DNA from: JBCBSK01 sp965250105
GTDB taxonomy: Bacteria > Pseudomonadota > Alphaproteobacteria > Rhizobiales > Tepidamorphaceae
Assembly: GCA_965250105.1 (NCBI GenBank)
Contig: OZ252290.1
Span: forward strand, 496,001-560,000
Direction: 5' to 3'
Length of the DNA: 64,000 bases
This document shows, piece after piece, positions 1 through 7,187 of this stretch. The notes beneath the pieces were generated by a model. That model was not told where the DNA came from. It worked only from the letters and a program-made list of their open reading frames with translations, and made no database searches. Each line of letters starts with the position of its first letter. Within the stretch, counting starts at the first letter, position 1. The translations under genes and the position numbers were made by a program.

Positions 1-71
1 AACCCGTCGCGCTCGGCGCGAGCGAGATCGGCCTCGACGGAAGCGGGTTCTGTCGTCACTGCCTCATACAT
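1..71 (-). CDS. 5' fragment of a leftward gene, function unknown
   Basis: An open frame reads leftward from an ATG at 71 to the window edge, giving 23 residues that begin MYEAVTTEPASVEADLARAE. A GGGAAG motif lies about seven bases upstream of the ATG, an acceptable ribosome binding site, and third codon positions are mostly G or C as in the neighbours. A GTG at 59 is an alternative start. It would be transcribed divergently from the YbjN gene. Too little is visible to assign a family. Confidence 0.35.
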   Translation of the reverse strand, partial: MYEAVTTEPASVEADLARAERDG

Positions 72-258
72 GCCGTCGCTTCCCGTCCCTGAACACCGCG
101 CGCGAGACGCGCTTGCCGCCGTTCCGCCCGCGCATCTTGCACCGGCCAAGCATTGCAATGAACCGGTCGGCGGCGTATCTCACGCCAAGATGAAGCGGGC
201 CGGTCGCGGAAGGATTTCCCGCGCCGCGGCACCGCGCTCCAGGCGATCTTGGGAGAAC

Positions 259-777
259 ATGATGATGCGCCGTTCCTTTCTCGGTCTTTGCTCGGCCGTC
301 GCCCTCGCTGTTACGACGCTGGTCGCAGCACCGGATGTCGCGACGGCGCAGGAGACCGGCGCCGTCGTCACCGGATCGCAACAGGACCGGATCGTCGAAA
401 TCCTGACCCAGAACGGCGCGTCGGTCGAAAACGAGGTCGTCGGCGGCTTCGACAGCCTCTATGTCGAGGATCGCGGGCTGATCTATCAGATGCTGTTTTT
501 GCGCTGCGACCCCGCGCCCTGCCGCATGGTCCAGCTGCGCACGCGCTTCGTCGACGGCGCGCTGTCCTCGGCCCAGGCCAATGAATGGAACGTGTCGACG
601 TCGTTCGCGCGCTCGATCATCGACCCCGACGGCACGCCGGAACTGCGCATGGACATCATGATGGGCAGCGGCCTGCCCGAGGACGTCTTCATGGAGACGA
701 TCGCCAACTGGTATGCGCTGATCCCGATGTATGCCCAGTTCATCTCGACCGGCACCAATCCGTTCATGGTGCGCTGA
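259..777 (+). CDS. YbjN domain-containing secreted protein
   Basis: A 172-residue protein of the YbjN superfamily, whose fold resembles type III secretion chaperones; the molecular role in alphaproteobacteria is unknown. The start is set at the ATG at 259, preceded by GGGAGA; it opens with MMMRRSF and a hydrophobic signal segment ending near ATA-QE around residue 30, so export to the periplasm is likely. The frame is open further upstream but that part is arginine-rich and lacks a plausible start signal. The C-terminal half has the usual YbjN pattern of strand pairs followed by a helix (LPEDVFMETIANW). The protein is followed closely by a NUDIX gene. Confidence 0.75.
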   Translation: MMMRRSFLGLCSAVALAVTTLVAAPDVATAQETGAVVTGSQQDRIVEILTQNGASVENEVVGGFDSLYVEDRGLIYQMLFLRCDPAPCRMVQLRTRFVDGALSSAQANEWNVSTSFARSIIDPDGTPELRMDIMMGSGLPEDVFMETIANWYALIPMYAQFISTGTNPFMVR

Positions 778-787
778 TCACGGCGCG

Positions 788-1300
788 ATGACGGCCGGAC
801 CGGGCGCGAGGCCGATGTCGGCGCCGGGACAGCCGGGCCGCTGGCCCGTGGTCGGCGTCAGCGTCGCGGTGTTCCGGGGCCCGGACGTCCTGATCGTGCG
901 GCGCGGAAGACCACCTTTCCTCGACCACTGGAGCCTGCCCGGCGGCCGCGTCGAAGAGGGCGAGGCGCTCGAAGAGGCGGTGCGGCGCGAATTGCTGGAA
1001 GAGACCGGGATCGACGCGGATCTCGTCGGGTTGAACGACCTCGTCCAGCCGATCGGCCGGGACAAGGCCGGCAGGGTCACCAGCCATTACGTGATCATCA
1101 GTTTCGTCGCGCGCTATCTGTCCGGTCGGGCGCGCGCCGGCGACGATGCCGCAGATCTCGCCTGGATCGCGCCGGACACGATCGCACGCTACCGGACGAC
1201 GCCCGGCCTGCCGCGCCTTCTGGCGCGCGCCCGACGCATCGCCGATGCCGAGCGGACCGAACCGGCGGAAAGCGGCCCGCTTGACCTTGGGCCGAATTGA
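788..1300 (+). CDS. NUDIX hydrolase
   Basis: A 170-residue protein with a complete Nudix box at about residues 53-75: G-x5-E-x7-RELLEETGI, the Mg-binding signature of hydrolases that cleave nucleoside diphosphates linked to another group. It resembles small ADP-ribose pyrophosphatase or MutT-like proteins, but the substrate cannot be read from sequence. The ATG at 788 lies ten bases after the YbjN stop; an in-frame ATG at 815 is also possible. The arginine-rich C-terminal tail after residue 145 is not part of the domain. It is probably co-transcribed with the genes on either side. Confidence 0.85.
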   Translation: MTAGPGARPMSAPGQPGRWPVVGVSVAVFRGPDVLIVRRGRPPFLDHWSLPGGRVEEGEALEEAVRRELLEETGIDADLVGLNDLVQPIGRDKAGRVTSHYVIISFVARYLSGRARAGDDAADLAWIAPDTIARYRTTPGLPRLLARARRIADAERTEPAESGPLDLGPN

Positions 1301-1339
1301 CGGCGCTATGGCATGACCATGACGGAAAGATCTGATCCG

Positions 1340-1750
1340 ATGCGCGCAAGGCGCGGCCTGTTCGGCGCTCTCATCCTCGTGCCGGTCATCCTGCTGGCGA
1401 TGGCGCTCCTGTCGCCAGCCCTGGCGCAGCGCGGCGACGATCTCGACCGCCGGCCCTATGACGCCGATCTGCTGCGCCTCGCCGAGATCCTCGGCGCATT
1501 GCATTATCTGCACCCGCTCTGCGGCCATGACGACCAGGGCATCTGGCGCGGCAAGATGACCGAGCTTCTCGACGCCGAGGATCCGGGCGCCAGGCGGCGC
1601 GCCGAACTGGTCGAAAGCTTCAACGAAGGCTATCGCGGCTTCGAACGCACCTATCGGAGTTGCACCGAAAGCGCGGGCTTCATCGTCGAACGCTATCTCG
1701 AAGAGGGCGGCGACCTGGCCGGCGACCTGGCCCGCCGGCATGGCGGCTGA
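1340..1750 (+). CDS. TIGR02301 family secreted protein
   Basis: A 136-residue protein recognised as the TIGR02301 family, an alphaproteobacterial family of unknown function. It has an N-terminal signal peptide (MRARRGLFG, then a hydrophobic stretch ending in ALA-Q near residue 29). The mature part carries the family's conserved features: LAEILGALHYL, a CG pair, FNEGYRGFERTYRSC, and two cysteines that could form a disulphide. The ATG at 1340 is preferred because GGAAAGA lies nine bases upstream; ATGs at 1313 and 1319 are in frame but poorly preceded. The gene follows the NUDIX gene on the same strand. Confidence 0.8.
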   Translation: MRARRGLFGALILVPVILLAMALLSPALAQRGDDLDRRPYDADLLRLAEILGALHYLHPLCGHDDQGIWRGKMTELLDAEDPGARRRAELVESFNEGYRGFERTYRSCTESAGFIVERYLEEGGDLAGDLARRHGG

Positions 1751-1823
1751 GATCGCCGCGCGACCGGACGGTCGCGTCGCGCGCGTCTTGAAGCTGACAT
1801 CGAGACCGCGCACCTTTCAGACC

Positions 1824-2570
1824 ATGACCGTTTCCGCTACCGCCGGCCGAGCCCGATACGCGCCTGCCGCGACCATGGCCCTGTGCCTGGCCGTCGCGAG
1901 CTTTTGTCCGATACCGGCCACGGCCGCGCCGGCCGCCCCAACCTTCGGCCCGTTTCGCGACAGCCCGCCCGCCGACGCAGCCGGCGAACCGCCGGCCGAA
2001 GCATCACCGGAAACGCCGGACCCCGCTCCCTTCATGGCGCCGGACGATCCTCTGTTCCAGCAGCATTTGCGCGACCGTCTCGACGGGCTGACTGGTGGCG
2101 ACGTCACGCCCGAGGTGAGTCGCGAGATCGACGCCTTGCCCGCCCCGGTGCGCGAGACGCGCGCGGCATTGATCGCGGCGGCCGAGGGCGGCGATATCGA
2201 GGCGCTGCGCCCGGTGATCGAGGCGCAAGCCCAACCGCCCGCCTTCGGCGCCGCCCCCGAAGAAGACCCGGTCGCCTTCATGCGCACCATGGCCGGCGAC
2301 CGCGACGGCCGCGAAACGCTGGCCATCCTGATCGAGATCCTCGATGCCGGCTATGCCCATCTCGACCCGGGAACCGAGACCGAACTCTATCTCTGGCCGT
2401 ATGTCGCCGCGATCCCCTTCGCCGAGATGACGCCGGCCCAGGAAGTCGATCTCTACAAGATCATCACGCCCTTCGACCGCGAGAGCATGGAAGCCTACGG
2501 CCGTTACACCTATTATCGTCTCGGCATCGCGCCCGACGGGGCGTGGCGGTTCTTTCTCGCGGGAGAATAG
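1824..2570 (+). CDS. conserved hypothetical secreted protein
   Basis: A 248-residue protein of unknown function. It begins with a signal-like region (hydrophobic AATMALCLAVASF, then PATAAPAAP, about residue 35), followed by a proline and alanine-rich linker to about residue 80. The C-terminal half is the conserved part, with ETELYLWPYVAAIPFAEMTP and a final YRLGIAPDGAWRFFLAG; I recall similar C-termini in uncharacterised rhizobial periplasmic proteins, so it is probably an order-specific envelope protein. The ATG at 1824 is chosen because the signal peptide follows it. The next gene starts two bases after its stop, so the two are probably translated together. Confidence 0.7.
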   Translation: MTVSATAGRARYAPAATMALCLAVASFCPIPATAAPAAPTFGPFRDSPPADAAGEPPAEASPETPDPAPFMAPDDPLFQQHLRDRLDGLTGGDVTPEVSREIDALPAPVRETRAALIAAAEGGDIEALRPVIEAQAQPPAFGAAPEEDPVAFMRTMAGDRDGRETLAILIEILDAGYAHLDPGTETELYLWPYVAAIPFAEMTPAQEVDLYKIITPFDRESMEAYGRYTYYRLGIAPDGAWRFFLAGE

Positions 2571-2572
2571 GG

Positions 2573-2788
2573 ATGGTCGAGTTTCTCGAAGAACTGATTT
2601 CCTGGTTCGTCGCCGCCGCCGCGACGCTCGTCGTCCTGATGATCCTGGCCTTTGTCGGCACCGTGGCGGTCAATATCAGCGTGTCCGTCGGCTGGCTGGT
2701 GCTGATCGGCGTCGCGCTGGCGGCCGCGATCCTCATCTGGCGGCTGCCGGCGCCGATGAAGGACCTCGCCGATCAGCGGCGGAACTGA
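2573..2788 (+). CDS. small membrane protein, unknown function
   Basis: A 71-residue protein with two hydrophobic segments, roughly residues 10-32 (FVAAAATLVVLMILAFVGTV) and 38-57 (VGWLVLIGVALAAAILIW), separated by a very short turn, and a charged C-terminus. The ATG lies two bases after the stop of the preceding secreted protein gene, and the GGGAGAA at 2561 within that gene's end serves as ribosome binding site. Third positions are GC-rich, supporting a real gene. It is probably an inner-membrane hairpin protein that works with, or is merely co-expressed with, the secreted protein. Confidence 0.65.
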   Translation: MVEFLEELISWFVAAAATLVVLMILAFVGTVAVNISVSVGWLVLIGVALAAAILIWRLPAPMKDLADQRRN

Positions 2789-2831
2789 AGTTCGGAAACG
2801 CGCGGCTCTTGTCGGTCAGACGGCCTGCCGA

Positions 2832-3257
2832 TCAAGCATCCGGCGCCTTGAAGCGGTTTGGTGGAATGACGGCGATTACGGCGAACTCGACCAGGAGGTC
2901 CGGATCGACCAGCCCGGCGACCTTGACGCTCGTCACCGCTGGACCGGCGGCGACCGAAAAGCGCGCCTGGCGCGCTTCCCGAAGCGCCGGCAGATCGGCA
3001 TCGCGGACGTAATACATCGTCTTCGAGACGACATCGTCGATCGTGCCACCAAGAGCGCCGAGAATTTTCTCGATATTGTCGATCGCGACATGCGCCTGCC
3101 GGCCGGCGTCACCGGGCCCGACGACCTCGAAATCGGGCGTCCAGGCGACCTGGCCCGTGACATGGACCCGCCGTCCTTCGGGCTCGACGACGGCCTGGCT
3201 CATGGTGAAATTCCGGTCGTCCCAAACCGTGTCGATCCGCAGCCTGATCGCATCCAT
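2832..3257 (-). CDS. RidA family protein
   Basis: A 141-residue member of the YjgF/YER057c/UK114 (RidA) family. RidA proteins hydrolyse reactive enamine/imine intermediates released by PLP enzymes; many paralogues have other or unknown substrates. The family pattern is visible: VHVTGQVAWTPD, then QAHVAIDNIEKILGALG, DVVSKTMYYVRD, and the C-terminal VKVAGLVDPDLLVEFAVIAV. The archetypal RidA arginine in a CRVE-type motif is not present in that form (the equivalent stretch reads TSVKVAGL), so it is a divergent subfamily, not archetypal RidA. It lies 54 bases downstream of the GNAT gene on the same strand. Confidence 0.85.
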   Translation of the reverse strand: MDAIRLRIDTVWDDRNFTMSQAVVEPEGRRVHVTGQVAWTPDFEVVGPGDAGRQAHVAIDNIEKILGALGGTIDDVVSKTMYYVRDADLPALREARQARFSVAAGPAVTSVKVAGLVDPDLLVEFAVIAVIPPNRFKAPDA

Positions 3258-3311
3258 CCGTCCGTCCTTTCCTGTGAAGCCTATCCTGGTGATCTCCCGA
3301 ATAACGATGCT

Positions 3312-3893
3312 CTATGCCCGCTCCGGCGGCGGGCCGAGCACATGGCCGTCCGCGACCAGCGCGTCGAACGGGTCACCGAACAAAGCGCGGGCGATCATCG
3401 GCTCGGCGATGGCGCCGAGCGAATCATAGAAGCCGGTCGCCTCCTTATTGGGCGGCCAGACATGCCAGGACACGAAGGTCCGCCCCCGGCGCCTGGCCTC
3501 GCGCGCCACCGTCGCGATCAGGGCGCGTGCCAGGCCCATGCGCCGCGCCCTCGGATCAACCGCGAGATCGAGCAGATAGAAGCCGCGCTGGACATGTTCG
3601 GAATCATAGGCCGCGAAGAAGACGGCGCAACCCAGGACCGCACCGTCCACGTCGGCGACGATGGTTTCCGCATCACGCTCGGCGCCCGTCAAATCGCGCA
3701 GCGCGTCGTCGCGCGACATCACGCCCGTCGGGCAGTCGACATGCGCGTTCAACACATCGAGCAGGCGCACCACCTCGTCGGCGTCGCGATCCTCCGCCCA
3801 GCGAATGACGATAGGGCTCTTGACCGCTGGTCGGTCGCGTTCGGAAGCCGGGTCGACGGCCTGGCTCACCTCCACTGGCTTGGTCATGTCCAA
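3312..3893 (-). CDS. GNAT family N-acetyltransferase
   Basis: A 193-residue GNAT protein. The acetyl-CoA binding motif A is recognisable near the middle: YLLDLAVDPRARRMGLARALI, with an R-x-x-G-x-A version of the usual R/Q-x-x-G-x-G/A loop, followed by the motif B region SWHVWPPNKEATGFYDSLGA. The acceptor substrate cannot be predicted. The first 27 residues are a charged extension before the domain; the second ATG (3887) is an equally good start. It is divergent from ygfZ and probably shares a transcript with the RidA gene downstream. Confidence 0.85.
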   Translation of the reverse strand: MDMTKPVEVSQAVDPASERDRPAVKSPIVIRWAEDRDADEVVRLLDVLNAHVDCPTGVMSRDDALRDLTGAERDAETIVADVDGAVLGCAVFFAAYDSEHVQRGFYLLDLAVDPRARRMGLARALIATVAREARRRGRTFVSWHVWPPNKEATGFYDSLGAIAEPMIARALFGDPFDALVADGHVLGPPPERA

Positions 3894-4019
3894 AAAGCTC
3901 CGAAAGCGGTAAAGGACAGGCCGTCGCGGCTTGCCTTGGGCGCGCCCTGTTCATAGCTAGAAGGGCGACGCGCGCGCCGGCGCAAGGCAATACGCGCGGC
4001 GGCGCAATGGGAGTCTCAC

Positions 4020-4904
4020 ATGACAGGCATCTTGGCCACCCTTTTCGAACGGCGCGCGGTAATCGCGATCGGCGGCGCGGAAGCGGAAGCCTTTCTCAAT
4101 GGGCTCGTGACCGTCGAAACCACCCATCTCGCGCCTGGCGCGATGCGCCATGGCGCGCTGCTGACGCCCCAGGGTAAGCTTCTCTTCGACTTCTTCATCA
4201 CGCGCAGCGGCGATGGCTTCCTGCTCGATACGCCGAAGGCCAGCGCCGCCGATTTCCTCAAGCGGCTGACCTTTTACCGCCTGCGGGCGAAGGTCGATCT
4301 CGACCTTCGGGACGACCATGCGGTCGCCGCCCTTTGGGGCGATGGCGCCGAAACGGTAGCAGGCGCCGTCGCCGATCCGCGCCTCGCCGCGCTGGGATAT
4401 CGACTGATCGGTCCGCGCGCGGCGATCGAGGCGGCCCTCGATGATGCCGGCGTCGAGCGGACGGACGAGGCCGCCTATGACGCGCACCGCATCGCGCGTG
4501 GCGTGCCGGAGGCGGAAACCGATTTCGCCTATGGCGAGATCTTCCCGCATGACGCGGGTCTCGATCAGCTGCACGGCGTCGATTTCGACAAGGGCTGCTA
4601 TGTCGGCCAGGAAGTGGTCAGCCGGATGCAGCATCGCGGCACGGCGCGCAAGCGCTTCGTCATGGTGCGCGCCTCCGACGGTCCCGACCTGCCGGCGCCG
4701 GGCACCGACGTCACCGCCGGCGGCAAGACGGCGGGCACGCTCGGCTCGACGGCGGGGCGCGACGGGCTGGCGCTTCTGAGGCTCGACCGGATCGCCGATG
4801 CGGTGGCGGCCGGCGCGCCCGTCGAGACCGGCGGCACCGGGCTCGAGGTCACGGCGCCCGACTGGGCCGCCTTCGCCATCGCGCCCGAAAGCGCGGCCTC
4901 CTGA
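4020..4904 (+). CDS. ygfZ: CAF17-like folate-binding protein YgfZ
   Basis: A 294-residue protein of the YgfZ/GcvT family. YgfZ binds tetrahydrofolate and supports assembly or repair of certain 4Fe-4S enzymes such as MiaB. The defining motif K-G-C-Y-x-G-Q-E is intact at residues 191-198; its cysteine is essential in E. coli YgfZ. The N-terminal half has the GcvT-like pattern (FLNGLVT, ALLTPQGKLLFDFFI). It is the first gene of a rightward run: the next ATG is one base after its stop, and the HD hydrolase, phosphatase and nadQ follow with almost no gaps. It is divergent from the GNAT gene. Confidence 0.92.
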   Translation: MTGILATLFERRAVIAIGGAEAEAFLNGLVTVETTHLAPGAMRHGALLTPQGKLLFDFFITRSGDGFLLDTPKASAADFLKRLTFYRLRAKVDLDLRDDHAVAALWGDGAETVAGAVADPRLAALGYRLIGPRAAIEAALDDAGVERTDEAAYDAHRIARGVPEAETDFAYGEIFPHDAGLDQLHGVDFDKGCYVGQEVVSRMQHRGTARKRFVMVRASDGPDLPAPGTDVTAGGKTAGTLGSTAGRDGLALLRLDRIADAVAAGAPVETGGTGLEVTAPDWAAFAIAPESAAS

Positions 4905-4905
4905 G

Positions 4906-5526
4906 ATGGGTGTCGCGCGACGATCGGCGGAAGACGCGCCGCGCGCCTGGCAGCGCATGCTGTCGGGCCGCCGGCTCGACCTGCTCGACCCCTCGCCGCT
5001 CGACATCGAGATTTCCGACATCGCGCACGGGCTAGCCCGGGTCGCGCGCTGGAACGGCCAGACGACCGGCGATCACGCCTTTTCCGTCGCCCAGCACTGT
5101 CTTCTGGTGGAAGAGATCGCGCGACTCATAACCCCGTCGCTGACGACTGACGACTGCCTCGCCGCGCTTTTGCACGACGCGCCGGAATATGTCATCGGCG
5201 ACATGATCAGCCCTTTCAAGGCGGTGATCGGCACGAACTACAAACAGGTGGAAACGCGGCTCGCTACCGCCGTCCGCCGGCGTTTCGGCCTGCCGGCGGC
5301 GATGCCCCAGACGCTCGGACGCAAGATCAAGGAGGCCGACCGCATCTCGGCCTTCTGCGAGGCGACGCGGCTGGCCGGCTTCACCCATGACGAAGCGCGC
5401 GCCTTCTTCGGCAAGCCGCATCCGAAGGTCGCGCTGGCCGGGCTCGACCGGCTGCTCACGCCCTGGCCGACGCGGGTGGCCGAACAGGGTTTTCTCGACC
5501 GTTTTGCGGATCTTTTCGAAGGATAG
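4906..5526 (+). CDS. HD domain phosphohydrolase (YfbR-like)
   Basis: A 206-residue HD-domain protein. Metal-binding residues are visible: His64 in FSVAQHC, the doublet His90-Asp91 in LLHDAPEY, and an aspartate in KEADR further on. The pattern matches the YfbR-type 5'-deoxynucleotidase group, cytoplasmic enzymes that remove phosphate from (deoxy)nucleoside monophosphates. The start ATG overlaps the translational end of ygfZ (one base apart), so the short N-terminal arginine-rich stretch is part of the protein. The combination ygfZ, HD, tyrosine phosphatase, nadQ looks like one operon. Confidence 0.85.
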   Translation: MGVARRSAEDAPRAWQRMLSGRRLDLLDPSPLDIEISDIAHGLARVARWNGQTTGDHAFSVAQHCLLVEEIARLITPSLTTDDCLAALLHDAPEYVIGDMISPFKAVIGTNYKQVETRLATAVRRRFGLPAAMPQTLGRKIKEADRISAFCEATRLAGFTHDEARAFFGKPHPKVALAGLDRLLTPWPTRVAEQGFLDRFADLFEG

Positions 5527-5529
5527 ACG

Positions 5530-6048
5530 ATGCTCCACGTCTGCTCGCTGTCGCAGCTTCATGAAACGGTCGAGGAAACCGGCGCCGGCCATGTCATCAC
5601 GCTGATCACCGAAGGCACCGAAGTGGCGCGCCCGGCCTCCGTCGATCCCGACCGGCATCTGTTCCTCGCCATGAACGACATCGCCCAGCCGATCGACGGC
5701 ATGACCCTGCCAGGCGAGAACCATGTCACGACGCTGATCAACTATGTCAGCGCCTGGGACCGGACCGAACCGATCGTCATCCATTGCTGGGCCGGGATAA
5801 GCCGGTCGACAGCGGCGGCCTATACGAGCATGTGCCTGCTCCACCCCGGCCGCGACGAATATGAGATGGCGCACCGGCTGCGCCGGCTATCGCCGACGGC
5901 GACGCCCAATCCGCGCATCGTCGCGCTGGCCGACAAGCTTCTCGGCCGCCAAGGCCGGATGATCGACGCGATCCGCCAGATCGGGCGCGGGGCGAACGCC
6001 TTCGAGGGCAAGCCCTTCACCTTCACGCTGGAGGATGCCGCCCCTTGA
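5530..6048 (+). CDS. tyrosine phosphatase family protein
   Basis: A 172-residue protein with the cysteine-dependent phosphatase P-loop C-x5-R: HCWAGISRS, with Cys86 as the nucleophile and Arg92 in the loop. It is shorter than classical tyrosine phosphatases and belongs to a rhizobial family annotated as protein tyrosine phosphatase; the substrate could be a phosphoprotein or a small molecule. A general acid is plausibly in the region around NDIAQPIDG (residues 49-57). It starts three bases after the HD gene and its TGA overlaps the TTG start of nadQ, so the three are translationally coupled. Confidence 0.85.
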   Translation: MLHVCSLSQLHETVEETGAGHVITLITEGTEVARPASVDPDRHLFLAMNDIAQPIDGMTLPGENHVTTLINYVSAWDRTEPIVIHCWAGISRSTAAAYTSMCLLHPGRDEYEMAHRLRRLSPTATPNPRIVALADKLLGRQGRMIDAIRQIGRGANAFEGKPFTFTLEDAAP

Positions 6049-7079
6049 GCGTCCCATCGCCCGCCGCGAAACAGCCCGAAACAGCCGACGCGCCCGCGTC
6101 CTCCGCGCGGACCGATCTCGAAATCGGCCTGACCGTCGCCATCGTGACGGTGGCCGGCGAGACGCCGCAGGTCATGACCGTGGCCGAAGCCGACACCGCG
6201 CCCGGCCTGCCGTCCGGCCCCTTCGACCCGCTGCAGCACCGGACGATGGAACTCGGCCTTCGCAACTGGGTCGATGCCCAGACGCGGCTGTCGCTCGGCT
6301 ATGTCGAACAGCTCTATACCTTCGGCGACCGGGGCCGGCATGCCGAGCCGGGTGATGCCGGCGCCCATGTCGTCTCGGTCGGCTATCTGGCGTTGACCCG
6401 CGCCGACCGCGCGCCCGCGCCGCGCAGCGACCGGCGCACCGCCTTCCGCGACTGGTATGACTTCTTTCCCTGGGAAGACTGGCGCGCGGGCCGACCCGAC
6501 TGTCTCGATCGGACGATCCTGCCCGAACTCAAGGCCTGGGCCGGTGCCTCGGACACCGACCGGCCCGGCCGCGCGCTGAAGCGCGAGCAGCGGCTCGAAC
6601 GCGCCTTCGGCGACAGCGATCACAGTTCGACCGCCTGGGACGAGGAACGCGTGCTCGAACGCTACGAACTCCTCTATGAGGCCGGCCTCGTGCATGAAGC
6701 CGCCCGCGACGGCCGCCCCGCCGGGACGGCGCGCGCCGCGCTGCCCGATCTCGGCCGGCCGATGCGCTTCGACCACCGCCGCATTCTCGCCACCGCCATG
6801 GGACGGATCCGCGCCAAGCTGAAATACCGGCCCGTCGTGTTCGAACTGATGCCCGACGCCTTCACCCTGACCGCGCTTCAGCGCACGGTCGAGGCGATCT
6901 CCGGCAAGCATCTGCACAAGCAGAATTTCCGCCGCCTGGTCGAAGCCAGCGCCATGGTCGAGACGACCGGCGAGATGACGGCGGCGACCGGCGGCCGGCC
7001 CGCCAAGCTGTTCCGCTTCCGACGCGACGTGGAACTGGAACGCCCCGCCCCCAGCTTCCGCTTCGGCACGAGGCTTTAG
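6045..7079 (+). CDS. nadQ: NadQ-type transcriptional regulator of NAD synthesis
   Basis: A 344-residue protein with a degenerate Nudix-like N-terminal domain (about residues 25-125, including LPSGPFDP and the telltale YTFGDRGRHAEPGD) and a C-terminal winged helix (about 260-325, with RPVVFELMPDAFTLTALQ and KQNFRRLVE). This architecture is that of the NrtR/NadQ group; in alphaproteobacteria NadQ (COG4111) is the predicted repressor of de novo NAD synthesis. It starts at a TTG whose TG is shared with the TGA of the phosphatase gene. Its likely target, nadABC, lies about 5.6 kb downstream. I saw no matching operator before its own operon. The symbol rests on family recognition plus the operators at nadA. 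Confidence 0.78.
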   Translation: MSVPSPAAKQPETADAPASSARTDLEIGLTVAIVTVAGETPQVMTVAEADTAPGLPSGPFDPLQHRTMELGLRNWVDAQTRLSLGYVEQLYTFGDRGRHAEPGDAGAHVVSVGYLALTRADRAPAPRSDRRTAFRDWYDFFPWEDWRAGRPDCLDRTILPELKAWAGASDTDRPGRALKREQRLERAFGDSDHSSTAWDEERVLERYELLYEAGLVHEAARDGRPAGTARAALPDLGRPMRFDHRRILATAMGRIRAKLKYRPVVFELMPDAFTLTALQRTVEAISGKHLHKQNFRRLVEASAMVETTGEMTAATGGRPAKLFRFRRDVELERPAPSFRFGTRL

Positions 7080-7187
7080 GTCTTGGGGACAGCACGGCTG
7101 CAGCGGACATAGTTCACGCTTCCACCAAGGCCTGATCCGATCTAAGTGTCGCGGTCTGATCGCCGCCACGCGCGGGGGAGTAACGTG

